Assembly: GCA_913057175.1 (NCBI GenBank)
Contig: CAJXNP010000003.1
Location: 186,001 to 250,000 of the forward strand
Direction of reading: 5' to 3'
Length of the DNA: 64,000 nt
Source: an uncultured Cytophagales bacterium
Lineage (GTDB): Bacteria; Bacteroidota; Bacteroidia; Cytophagales; Cyclobacteriaceae
Shown: positions 7,903 through 16,648 of the stretch, in pieces
Position numbering within the stretch: the first letter of the stretch is position 1
How the letters are laid out: the number at the start of each line of letters is the position of its first letter
Notes under the pieces: model-generated
The model's database searches: none
The model's input: only the letters and a program-made list of their open reading frames with translations
Told to the model about the DNA's origin: nothing
Position numbers and translations under genes: made by a program

Positions 7903-10179
7903 ATGGTCATGAACAAAATTGTATATTCCTTTGCTGTCATTTTATTGTCATTCTTTTCCTGCCAGGAAAAAGAAAAAGAAGTTAAACTGAATCAACCGGT
8001 TTATGAGGATGTTCCCTATCTACAGGACTATGCTGTGAAATACTATCCAAAAGAGGACGGATTGGAATTCCTTAAGGTGTTTACAGACAGAAATGAAATC
8101 ATTCAGGTTCTCACAAACAAAGGTGTAATGAGGCCACATAATGGGCATTTTCACTATCCGGGAATCCTTGAGCCAGACATCACCTATATTCCTATGACCG
8201 ACAAAAAGATTTCTGATATGCTGATTTATCAAAACCAGTTTGTTTACCTGGATGATGAAGCTGTATTCAGCAATGCATGGGCAGGAAAGCTATTCTCCAG
8301 GCATAACCTTAAACAGCCTCAACTAATTGCAGCTGGCAGTGATTTCACATTTCTACTAGCAACAGGTAGTTCATATTCGATTTTGAAGGATTCCAAGATA
8401 TTATCCTCTGGTAAACTTTCAGCAGAAATCCTAGAAATCAAATATGTTGAAAATCAGAATATGTTTTACGCTCTGACTGAAGAATCAATTTATAAAATCA
8501 ATGAAATTGATGGAAAAAGCAGTCTCTTATATTCCGGTGAAGGACTAACTTCTTTCGACCAAATGCAAAACAATCAAATCGCTGTTGGTGCGGAGAGTGG
8601 ATTTTTGATCATTGACCAGGCAGGAAAAGTCATTCAACCAATAAACACAAAGTTACCCTGGACGGAAATTACCACTATAAAAAACATTGACGGAAACCTG
8701 TGGTTTGGCTCAACAAAAGGAGCATTCATGCTAAAAGAAGATGGCAAATTCAATTATTACTATGGTGAAAGATGGCTTCCTGGTGAAAGTGTAAAGCAAA
8801 TATCAGAGGGTTCTGAAAATTCAGTGCTCATCCTGACAGATAATGGTCTTGGACAAATATGCTTCAAAGAGATGACCCTGGAAGACAAAGCCATGTACTA
8901 TGAAAAGCAGGTAAGACAACGGCACATTCGCTATGGCATTAACAGCGACAATGCGAGACTTGAAAACCACCAATTGTCCACAGCTGAAAATGACGTTGCT
9001 GAAAGTGATAATCTTTGGACAGGAATGTACCTGGGAAGTCAGCTTTTCCGTTACCTGGCTACCAATTCCGAAGAGGCAAAACAAAACTGTTATGAGTCCT
9101 TCGAAGCTTTGGAACGACTACACCAGATCAACAATATTCGGGGATTGTTCGGGCGTACATTTGAACGAAGCGGCTATCATGAATTCACAAAGTCATATCG
9201 TAGCTATGTAGAAAACTACTGGTATGACGGATACAACAACAATGTCAGCTGGCAACATTCAAATGATCCGGAATGGGATTGGAAAGCCACGGCGAGTAGC
9301 GACCAGACAGTTGGGCAGATCTTTTCCATGATGCTGATGGCAGAATACATTGACGACGAGGATTACCGTCAGCGAGCCATCACTATCCTGGATGATTTGA
9401 TCGGATATATTGTTGAAAACGACTATAACCTGGTAGATGTGGATGGCAAGCCGACGCTTTGGGGAAGATGGAATCCTGAATATGTAAACCGGTTCCAAAC
9501 CATGGTCGGCGATCGAAAGATCTGTTCCTCTAACATGATCGCCTTTCTTCAAACGGCCTACAAGTTTACAGGCAAAGAAATCTACAAGGAAAAAGCATTT
9601 GAGCTAATGTCGGAATATGGCTATCTGGAAAATCTAGCAAGACCCTTTAGTGAAATTGGCAGTGCGCCGGAATCAGCCGACGAATGGAGTAAGATGCTCT
9701 CCGCTGAGTGGAACCATAGCGATGATGAAATGTATTTCCTGGCATATTGGGGATTATATCCCTATGCTTTTAACGATACGCTAAGAGATGTTTACAGGGA
9801 AGCCATCAAAGATCATTGGGAATTTGAAAGACCGGAAAAAAATGCGTTATGGAATTTTTGTTATTCGATGACAGGAGCGACGGACTTTGACCTGGATGAA
9901 TCCATTTGGCATCTCAGGGAATTCCCTCTGGATATGATCCAATATAAAACTGTCAACAGCCACAGAAAAGATATTGAATTCGTCGAGCAGAATTTCTGGG
10001 GCCAAACAACTTCTGAAGTACTTCCGCCGGACGAGCGCCCTGAACTGAAGCACAACAGGAGTCTGTTCAAATTGGATGCTGGTGACAGAAATTCAGAATT
10101 GAGCGCTGGAGATACATTTCTTCTTCCTTATTGGATGGGAAGATACTTAGGAGTTATTAGTGCTCCTGTTAGCAGCTGA
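7903..10179 (+). CDS. Propeller-toroid lipoprotein 1 (Reg_prop-like propeller + helical toroid)
   Basis: A 758-residue lipoprotein (Cys20 in LLSFFSC); the start is ATG 7903 or ATG 7909. Residues ~30-330 form a beta-propeller with repeats such as GNLWFGSTKGAFML, like the Reg_prop repeats of hybrid two-component sensors. There is no transmembrane, kinase or DNA-binding part. From ~345 on it is helical, with pairs of helices typical of an (alpha/alpha) toroid and these landmarks: DNLWTGMYLG, GRTFERSGY, DPEWDWKATASSD, KPTLWGRWNPEYV, NSHRKDIEF, LPPDERP and a C-terminal LLPYWMGRY. Four paralogs lie at 12952, 23098, 38522 (-) and 45744 (-). The closest is the one at 12952, and the two flank the GH92 gene. 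Probably a surface or periplasmic glycan-active protein; activity unknown. Confidence 0.72.
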   Translation: MVMNKIVYSFAVILLSFFSCQEKEKEVKLNQPVYEDVPYLQDYAVKYYPKEDGLEFLKVFTDRNEIIQVLTNKGVMRPHNGHFHYPGILEPDITYIPMTDKKISDMLIYQNQFVYLDDEAVFSNAWAGKLFSRHNLKQPQLIAAGSDFTFLLATGSSYSILKDSKILSSGKLSAEILEIKYVENQNMFYALTEESIYKINEIDGKSSLLYSGEGLTSFDQMQNNQIAVGAESGFLIIDQAGKVIQPINTKLPWTEITTIKNIDGNLWFGSTKGAFMLKEDGKFNYYYGERWLPGESVKQISEGSENSVLILTDNGLGQICFKEMTLEDKAMYYEKQVRQRHIRYGINSDNARLENHQLSTAENDVAESDNLWTGMYLGSQLFRYLATNSEEAKQNCYESFEALERLHQINNIRGLFGRTFERSGYHEFTKSYRSYVENYWYDGYNNNVSWQHSNDPEWDWKATASSDQTVGQIFSMMLMAEYIDDEDYRQRAITILDDLIGYIVENDYNLVDVDGKPTLWGRWNPEYVNRFQTMVGDRKICSSNMIAFLQTAYKFTGKEIYKEKAFELMSEYGYLENLARPFSEIGSAPESADEWSKMLSAEWNHSDDEMYFLAYWGLYPYAFNDTLRDVYREAIKDHWEFERPEKNALWNFCYSMTGATDFDLDESIWHLREFPLDMIQYKTVNSHRKDIEFVEQNFWGQTTSEVLPPDERPELKHNRSLFKLDAGDRNSELSAGDTFLLPYWMGRYLGVISAPVSS

Positions 10180-10308
10180 TTAAAAAACTTTTGATAGACT
10201 TTGTCAGATAGATGTTCCGATGAATATTAATAAAGCTATTGATCGAGATGTCCAACATGAGCCTGGACCTAGTGATTGTAGCTGCAGTTGAAAAAATGAA
10301 GACGTAAC

Positions 10309-12714
10309 ATGAATCAGTTTAAAAAATTTTTAATACCCATTTTCGCCATTGCAATAGTAGTGTTTTCTTCCTGCCAGAACAGGCACCAGACTAAGGTTTC
10401 AAAACAACCAGTGGATTACGTAGATCCGTTTATTGGGACAGATTTTTTCGGACACACCTTTCCAGGCGCAACATTACCGTTTGCCATGGTTCAGCTGAGC
10501 CCTGACAACGATACGGAAGGCTGGACTTATAGCTCGGGATATTCATATTCGGACAATACCATCATGGGTTTCAGTCATACCCATCTCAGTGGCACAGGCT
10601 ACACCGGGTGTGGAGATGTACTCATCATGCCAACTGTAAGTGACAAAATCATGGTCGTTCCGGGACCAAAAGACGACACGTCAAATGGATACAGATCAGC
10701 TTTCAGTCATGAAAAAGAAACAGCCTCACCGGGATATTATTCAGTACTATTGGAGGATTACAATATCGAAGCTGAATTGACCGCCACAAAAAGGGCGGGA
10801 TTTCATCGTTATACTTTTCCAAAATCCGGTAAAGCTCCCATCATCCTTGATCTTGGGCACACAATAGGTGGCACCTCAGAGGATGATATTTCAAAGATCA
10901 CCATCGTCAATGATTCTTTAGTGACCGGGGTGAAAAGCTCCATGGGTGTAAAGGTATTTTTTGCAGCCAAATTCAGCAAACCAGCCAGTTATTACGGAAC
11001 ATTTGACGCAGGTTACTACACACCGGAATCAGGAGCCAGTTTATTCCCTTACAAAAATGAAGAGATTGGTAGGAATATCGGCGCTTTTCTCATTTATCAA
11101 ACTGAACAGGATGAGCAGATTCTGGTGAAAGTAGGCATTTCTTTTGTTTCGGTTGAAGGCGCACAAAACAACCTGGATAGTGAGATCGACCATTGGGATT
11201 TCGATAGAACAAGGAAGGAAGCGGCTGAGGAATGGAACAAGGAACTTTCAAAGCTGGAAGTCAAAGATTCAAATGATGAAAACAAAGAGATCTTTTATAC
11301 AGCTGTATACCACAGTTTACTGGCACAACAAATCTCCCAGGATGTGGATGGAAAGTATTTCGGTATGGATGGAAAAATACACACAATAGAAAATGGGAAT
11401 TTCTACCCGTCTTTTTCATGCTGGGATACTTATCGAACTGAACACCCACTGATGACCCTCATTGCGCCAGAACATATAAACGACATGGTAAGTTCAATAG
11501 TGGCTAAAACGGAGAATTACGGGTGGCTACCGGCTCAACATTTCAGGAATGAATTTGATCAGGGCATGGTGGGTGATCACCTTATACCAATTATTGTAGA
11601 TGCCTATATGAAAGGATTTCGGGATTTTGATGTGGAATCCATATACCAGGCTATGAAGACCAAGGCTTTGGGAATACCTCCGGCTCCTTTTCCTGCATCT
11701 GCCGGCCGATCCGGGATTTTGGACTATATTAACCTTGGATATGCCCCCTACAACAAAGTTACTGAGTCTGTACCCAATACAATGGAGCTGGCTTATAATG
11801 ACTGGTGCATTGCCCAAATGGCCAAAAGCATGGGTGATGAGGAGGATTACCAATTGTTCATGACCCGTGCTGAAAACTATAAAAATGTTTTTGACAAACA
11901 GACGCAGTTTTTCAGACCAAAAAATTCTGACGGATCCTGGCTTCCTGAATTAAAAGACAATGATCAGGAAATTTCACAGGCGGGCGACCATAGCTATTAT
12001 AAGTATTTCGACCCATTGCTGGTGGGTAGAAGGCCAAACCGCCATTACACGGAATCAAATGCCTGGCAATACCTGTGGTCGGTACAGCATGATCCTCAGG
12101 GCTTGATAGGGTTGCATGAGGGCAGTGAGTCATTCAGCCAGCGGTTGGATCAATTTTTCCATATGACTCCCACCATTACGCCACCAAAATATGTTGGTGT
12201 GGTCGGCACAATCGGTCAGTATGTGCATGGCAATCAGCCGTCACATCATGTGACCTATTTATATAATTATGCTCAAAAACCATGGCGTACCCAGGAAATG
12301 AGCCGGCAAGTGATGCAACAACTTTACCGGACAGGACCGGGAGGATTAAGTGGCAATGAGGATATGGGCTCCCTTTCCTCCTGGTATGTTTTGAGCGCCA
12401 TGGGCATTTACCCCGTAACCCCGGGAAGCACTCAATATGCAATCGGATCACCAATATTTGATGAGGTTACCCTGGATCTGGGAAGTGACAAAACCTTCAG
12501 TTTTATCACAAGGAACAATTCTCCAAAAAACATCTACATCCAGTCAGCCCGGCTGAACGGAGAGCCAATTAATCGGTCATGGATTGACCATTCGGAAATA
12601 GTAAATGGAGGTACATTGGAATTTGAAATGGGGCCTGAACCCAATAAGGAGTGGGCCAGCAACCCAGACTCGGTACCCTATTCGATGAGCCAATCAACTT
12701 TAGAAAAGAGATAG
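10309..12714 (+). CDS. GH92 alpha-mannosidase lipoprotein (HGNQ variant)
   Basis: An 801-residue family-92 exo-alpha-mannosidase (calcium-dependent, inverting; family knowledge). Signal peptide with lipid Cys22 (VVFSSC). The N-terminal GH92 signature is VDYVDPFIGTD, then TFPGATLPFAMVQLSPDN and GFSHTHLSGTG; the C-terminal domain has TESNAWQY (Glu582, probable general acid), HGNQPSHH (Gln643) and GNEDMGSLSSWYV (probable base/Ca region). Most GH92 proteins, including the second one here (Glu629), have HGNEPSHH; the Glu-to-Gln change may alter leaving-group recognition. Set between propeller-toroid genes 1 and 2. Length is usual for the family. Substrate linkage cannot be told from sequence alone. 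Confidence 0.96.
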   Translation: MNQFKKFLIPIFAIAIVVFSSCQNRHQTKVSKQPVDYVDPFIGTDFFGHTFPGATLPFAMVQLSPDNDTEGWTYSSGYSYSDNTIMGFSHTHLSGTGYTGCGDVLIMPTVSDKIMVVPGPKDDTSNGYRSAFSHEKETASPGYYSVLLEDYNIEAELTATKRAGFHRYTFPKSGKAPIILDLGHTIGGTSEDDISKITIVNDSLVTGVKSSMGVKVFFAAKFSKPASYYGTFDAGYYTPESGASLFPYKNEEIGRNIGAFLIYQTEQDEQILVKVGISFVSVEGAQNNLDSEIDHWDFDRTRKEAAEEWNKELSKLEVKDSNDENKEIFYTAVYHSLLAQQISQDVDGKYFGMDGKIHTIENGNFYPSFSCWDTYRTEHPLMTLIAPEHINDMVSSIVAKTENYGWLPAQHFRNEFDQGMVGDHLIPIIVDAYMKGFRDFDVESIYQAMKTKALGIPPAPFPASAGRSGILDYINLGYAPYNKVTESVPNTMELAYNDWCIAQMAKSMGDEEDYQLFMTRAENYKNVFDKQTQFFRPKNSDGSWLPELKDNDQEISQAGDHSYYKYFDPLLVGRRPNRHYTESNAWQYLWSVQHDPQGLIGLHEGSESFSQRLDQFFHMTPTITPPKYVGVVGTIGQYVHGNQPSHHVTYLYNYAQKPWRTQEMSRQVMQQLYRTGPGGLSGNEDMGSLSSWYVLSAMGIYPVTPGSTQYAIGSPIFDEVTLDLGSDKTFSFITRNNSPKNIYIQSARLNGEPINRSWIDHSEIVNGGTLEFEMGPEPNKEWASNPDSVPYSMSQSTLEKR

Positions 12715-12755
12715 CTTTCTTCATTCCTTTAGACTTTCCTAATCCCAATTATTAA

Positions 12756-12897
12756 CACTCCGAATATTTCAGACTTTAAATTCACCTTACTAAATAGTCT
12801 CTTCCGGGAAAACCCAAGTATTACAGGCAAGAAATCAGTATAATTTTTAGATTATTATTTTATGAAACCGAGCATAACGCAAACGACATTCGGAGTG
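12756..12897. repeat. Spaced 10-bp inverted repeat in the gap before 12952
   Basis: CACTCCGAAT (12756-12765) and its exact reverse complement ATTCGGAGTG (12888-12897) bracket 122 bp in the 237-bp gap between GH92 and propeller-toroid gene 2. It could be a long-range mRNA pairing or chance; no mobile element is visible between the arms. Confidence 0.35.
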
Positions 12898-12951
12898 ATG
12901 ATTGTGGAATGCGAGGTTCCATGTGACCGTTAAAAAACAAATTATTAACAC

Positions 12952-15189
12952 ATGAAAAGAATTATTTATACATCGCTGCTTGGATTGAGCGTATTTTTCC
13001 TTAACTGTGCTGGTCCGGCAAGAGATAAATCAACAAATATTCAACCTGTTCATCAGGATGTTCCCTATGTGCAGGACCTCAGCATTAAATATTATAAAAC
13101 ATCAGAAGAGCTAAAGTTGAAAAAAGCCTTCATGGATCGCAATAGCGTGATCCAGGTATTGTCCGGGCAAGGGTTGATGAGGGCACACGATGGGCAGTTT
13201 CTTTATCCTGGCGAACTGGTCGCTGATCGTACTTACAGACCATTGACAGACAAAAACATAACTGATATCGCTAACATTGACAATCAATTTGTTTACCTGG
13301 ATGATGTTGCGGTATTGAGCAATGCATGGGCAGGGGAGTTGTTCATCATACATGAAATGAAAGGTGCGAAAGTATTTGCCGGTTCATCAAAATTTGAATT
13401 CCTGATCAGTGACGGAAAATCACTTAAATTCCTGTCTGAAAACAAAATTGCCTGGACAGGTGCATTGAACGGAGACGCAGTTGTGGATATTCGGTTCGAT
13501 CAAAGCACAGGTGATTTCTGGGTACTGGGAGAAAAAACCATTAGTAAATTCAACTCCTCGGAAAAAGGCCTTAAGTCATTCTATTCAGGCAATGGGTTTA
13601 CTTCTTTTGCTGTTACTGATGGTAAAATTATTATTGGTACCAATGAAGGATACCTGGAAATAGATAAATCGACTGGTAAACAGGACGGAGAAATAAATGA
13701 CAAGCTCCCCTGGACCGAAATTACAGCTATTGAAGAGATTGATGGCCACATTTGGTTCGGATCAACTAAAGGAGCTTTCATGCTGAAAGACGATGGCAAA
13801 TTCAATTACTATTTCGGAGAGCGTTGGCTTCCCGGCAATCATGTACTTCACATTTCAAAGGCCTACGACAACTCTGTTCTAATCCTTACCGATCAGGGAC
13901 TTGGACAAATCACATTTAAGAAAATGACATTGCATGACAAAGCGATGTATTATGAAAAACAAGTACGTGATCGACATATCAGGCTAGGGTTTAATGCCAG
14001 CCTTGTGGATATGGAAAAAGGAAATGTAGATACTGGTAGATTGAGCGACTCTGACAATGATGGTCTGTGGACAACCATGTATCTGGGAGCGGAAATATTC
14101 AGGTATGCTGTTACAAAATCTCCGGAAGCTTTGCAAAACTGCATTGAATCACTTGATGCGATGGAAAGGTTGTACAGTATCAATCCTGTTCCCGGCTTTC
14201 CCTCACGATCGTTTGAGCGAAGCGGATATATTGAACACCTTGGAAATCCGGAACGTTGGCAACATACAGATGACCCTGAGTGGGACTGGAAAGCCACTAC
14301 CAGCAGTGATGAAGCAATCGGACACATTTTTGCTTTCGGAGCCATGGCCGAATTGATAGATGATGAAGACATAAAGAGAAGGGCGATCACGCTAATTGAC
14401 ACTCTGATGAGTCATGTTGTAAAAAATGACATGTACCTCGTTGATTTTGATGGTGAGCCAACTACCTGGGGTCGCTGGAATCCTGATTATGTAAATGCCC
14501 GGCCTAAGGTCGTTGGTGATAGAAAGATCAATTCATCTAACATCATAGGTATGCTGCAAACAGCTTATCATTTTACCGGGAAAGAAAAGTATAAGGATAA
14601 GGCTTTCGAATTGATGAATGATCACGGATACCTGGAGAATCTCATGAGGCCGATGGACAAAATTGGCAAAGCACCGGAAGATGCAGATGAGTGGAGCAAG
14701 ATGCTTTCCGAAAACTGGAACCACTCAGACGATGAAATGTATTATGTAGGATACTGGGGACTGTACCGATATGCATTTAACGATTCGCTTAAGCAGATGT
14801 ACAAAGAGGCAATCATTGACCATTGGCAAGCTGAAAGGCCTGAAAAAGAAGGGGCATGGAACATCATGACCGCCCTGGTTGAAACGGATGAATTTGATCT
14901 CGAAGAGGCCATTTGGTATCTGCAGGAGCACCCGCTTGACATGATCGACTGGGACATCATGAACAGCCACCGAAAAGATATTGAATTTATGGAGCCTAAC
15001 TTCAGAGAACAGACCATCACGGAGGTATTGCCGCCGGATGAGAGACCTGTACAGAGACACAACGGCAACATGTTCAGACTGGATAGAGCTGGCAGAAACG
15101 GTACTTCAGAACACAGCGCTGGTGATATCTGGCTGCTGCCATACTGGATGGGGAGATATCTTGAAGTAATTAGCGCCCCAGCTAAATGA
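12952..15189 (+). CDS. Propeller-toroid lipoprotein 2
   Basis: A 745-residue lipoprotein (Cys19 in FFLNC). The N-terminal propeller (~30-335) has HIWFGSTKGAFML and other Reg_prop-like blades. The C-terminal helical toroid (~340-745) carries the family landmarks with positions: Asp368/Asp370 in SDNDGLW, Arg419 in GFPSRSFERSGY, DPEWDWKATTSSDE (Asp445, Asp453, Glu454), TWGRWNPDY (504-513), NSHRKD (671-676), LPPDERP and YWMGRY (731-736). Residues invariant in all five copies (SSD, the WNPE/D region, NxxRxD) are the best active-site candidates. Nearest relative is the protein at 7903-10179. A terminator-like hairpin follows the stop. Function unassigned. Confidence 0.72.
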   Translation: MKRIIYTSLLGLSVFFLNCAGPARDKSTNIQPVHQDVPYVQDLSIKYYKTSEELKLKKAFMDRNSVIQVLSGQGLMRAHDGQFLYPGELVADRTYRPLTDKNITDIANIDNQFVYLDDVAVLSNAWAGELFIIHEMKGAKVFAGSSKFEFLISDGKSLKFLSENKIAWTGALNGDAVVDIRFDQSTGDFWVLGEKTISKFNSSEKGLKSFYSGNGFTSFAVTDGKIIIGTNEGYLEIDKSTGKQDGEINDKLPWTEITAIEEIDGHIWFGSTKGAFMLKDDGKFNYYFGERWLPGNHVLHISKAYDNSVLILTDQGLGQITFKKMTLHDKAMYYEKQVRDRHIRLGFNASLVDMEKGNVDTGRLSDSDNDGLWTTMYLGAEIFRYAVTKSPEALQNCIESLDAMERLYSINPVPGFPSRSFERSGYIEHLGNPERWQHTDDPEWDWKATTSSDEAIGHIFAFGAMAELIDDEDIKRRAITLIDTLMSHVVKNDMYLVDFDGEPTTWGRWNPDYVNARPKVVGDRKINSSNIIGMLQTAYHFTGKEKYKDKAFELMNDHGYLENLMRPMDKIGKAPEDADEWSKMLSENWNHSDDEMYYVGYWGLYRYAFNDSLKQMYKEAIIDHWQAERPEKEGAWNIMTALVETDEFDLEEAIWYLQEHPLDMIDWDIMNSHRKDIEFMEPNFREQTITEVLPPDERPVQRHNGNMFRLDRAGRNGTSEHSAGDIWLLPYWMGRYLEVISAPAK

Positions 15190-15221
15190 TAAATTGATTA
15201 GGTTGAAATAAGTGTTAGGAT

Positions 15222-15260
15222 AAGTCCCATTAAGCTTTTTAGTGGGACTTCCTTCTTTTT
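15222..15260 (+). terminator. Intrinsic terminator-like hairpin
   Basis: AAGTCCCA (15222-15229) pairs with TGGGACTT (15243-15250) and is followed by CCTTCTTTTT. It lies 33 bp after the stop of propeller-toroid gene 2 and just before the DUF3748-like gene. It may end or attenuate the upstream transcript. Confidence 0.6.
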
Positions 15261-15261
15261 A

Positions 15262-16635
15262 ATGATGATGAGAACTACAACTATTATTTTTTCTTTCCTG
15301 ACAGTCTTACTGGCTTGTCGATGTCAATCTGTAGAATTCAAGGAAGAAATTCAATTGACGATGGATTCCTCCTACAATCATGACCTGGACAATAATGACA
15401 ATTTTTCACCTGATGACCAATGGCTGGTATACGACATCCGTACTGAAGAAGGTGGAATTGGTGCCTGCAACAGAATTGAAAAAGTAAATGTAAATACCGG
15501 CGAAAAGGTGACTATGTATGAACTATCACAAAACACTTCGTATGGACCTGGAGTGGGTGCCGTCAGTTATAGTCATCGTGAAAATAGTGTGGTCTTTATA
15601 CACGGATTGATGAATGTGACCGAAGAAAATCCCTACCAGCAGTGGCGGCGTACAGGAGTCATCGTTGACGATGCCCATCCGGGAACTCCTATCTATATGG
15701 ATGCCAGGGACATCACTTTTCCATTTACTCCGGGAGCATTGAGAGGTGGAACCCATCGCCATGAGTGGAGCGGTGACGGGCAATGGATCGGTTTTACTTA
15801 CAACGATGCCATTATGAAAGCATTGGAGGATTCTACCGGACAAATATACAATTTAAGAACCATCGGTGTTTCCAGGAAAATAAAACCTGTTGTGGTTGAG
15901 GAAGATCCCGATGGAGAAAATGTTTCCGGCGAGTGGTTTAGCGCCCTGGTAGTTAAAGTTGTATCCCAGCCAAAACCTGGCTCCGATGATATCAGCAGAG
16001 CTGCCGGAGACAGCTGGGTCGGAACTTCCGGATACGTGGATGAATCTGGCCGTAAGCAAATTGCCAGAGCGTTTATCGGCACTGTAAAAGATATCAACGG
16101 AAATGATGTTGATGAAGTATTTGTTGTCGATATCCCGGAAGACATCACAGTTCCGGGCAATAATGGGCCGCTGGAAGGAACACCTGTTAATATGCCTTCT
16201 CCACCGGCAGGAACACATCAGCGAAGACTGACATACACGGCAAAATCACAGTTCCCGGGATGCACGGGTGTTGTGAGAAGTACTCCCGATGGTAGTTTAC
16301 TCGCTTTCCGGGCACTTGATGACCAGGGGATCAGGCAAATATTTACCATATCGTCAGTCGGAGGCGAGCCTGTTCAGCAAACGCATCACAACTCTGAGGT
16401 TCAAAGTGGCGCAAGGTGGCATCCGGATGGAAAGAGATTTTTCTACGTGTGGAATAACAGCATTGTCATGAAAGAGGTGGGAAAAGAAACATTCACAACA
16501 TTAACAAAACCGACAAACCAACCTCCCGCTGACCTGGTCATTTCACACGATGGATCCATGATCGCCTATAACTATTTGGTACCCCGAAATTCGGAAAACC
16601 AGACAAAACAAATTTTCCTCATTCATTTAGATTAA
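15262..16635 (+). CDS. DUF3748-like (YidR-type) beta-propeller lipoprotein
   Basis: A 457-residue lipoprotein (Cys19 in VLLAC). Three ATG codons lie in a row at the start. The body is a TolB/WD40-like beta-propeller: repeats DNFSPDDQWLVYD, WSGDGQWIGFTY, STPDGSLLAFRA, WHPDGKRFFYV and SHDGSMIAYNY. The whole sequence matches what I remember of the DUF3748 family (E. coli YidR), whose role is unknown, although yidR sits near sugar genes. Next to a GH20b-like gene (13-bp gap), so probably one transcript. It could bind or process a released oligosaccharide; no catalytic motif is recognised. Confidence 0.68.
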   Translation: MMMRTTTIIFSFLTVLLACRCQSVEFKEEIQLTMDSSYNHDLDNNDNFSPDDQWLVYDIRTEEGGIGACNRIEKVNVNTGEKVTMYELSQNTSYGPGVGAVSYSHRENSVVFIHGLMNVTEENPYQQWRRTGVIVDDAHPGTPIYMDARDITFPFTPGALRGGTHRHEWSGDGQWIGFTYNDAIMKALEDSTGQIYNLRTIGVSRKIKPVVVEEDPDGENVSGEWFSALVVKVVSQPKPGSDDISRAAGDSWVGTSGYVDESGRKQIARAFIGTVKDINGNDVDEVFVVDIPEDITVPGNNGPLEGTPVNMPSPPAGTHQRRLTYTAKSQFPGCTGVVRSTPDGSLLAFRALDDQGIRQIFTISSVGGEPVQQTHHNSEVQSGARWHPDGKRFFYVWNNSIVMKEVGKETFTTLTKPTNQPPADLVISHDGSMIAYNYLVPRNSENQTKQIFLIHLD

Positions 16636-16648
16636 AAACGATTCAGAA

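Noticed and set aside
12226-12249. Gln643 of GH92 copy 1 as a lost catalytic acid
   Set aside because: The probable acid Glu582 in the xNAWQY motif is intact and lies 61 residues earlier, so the enzyme is unlikely to be dead; the substitution is kept only as a specificity clue.
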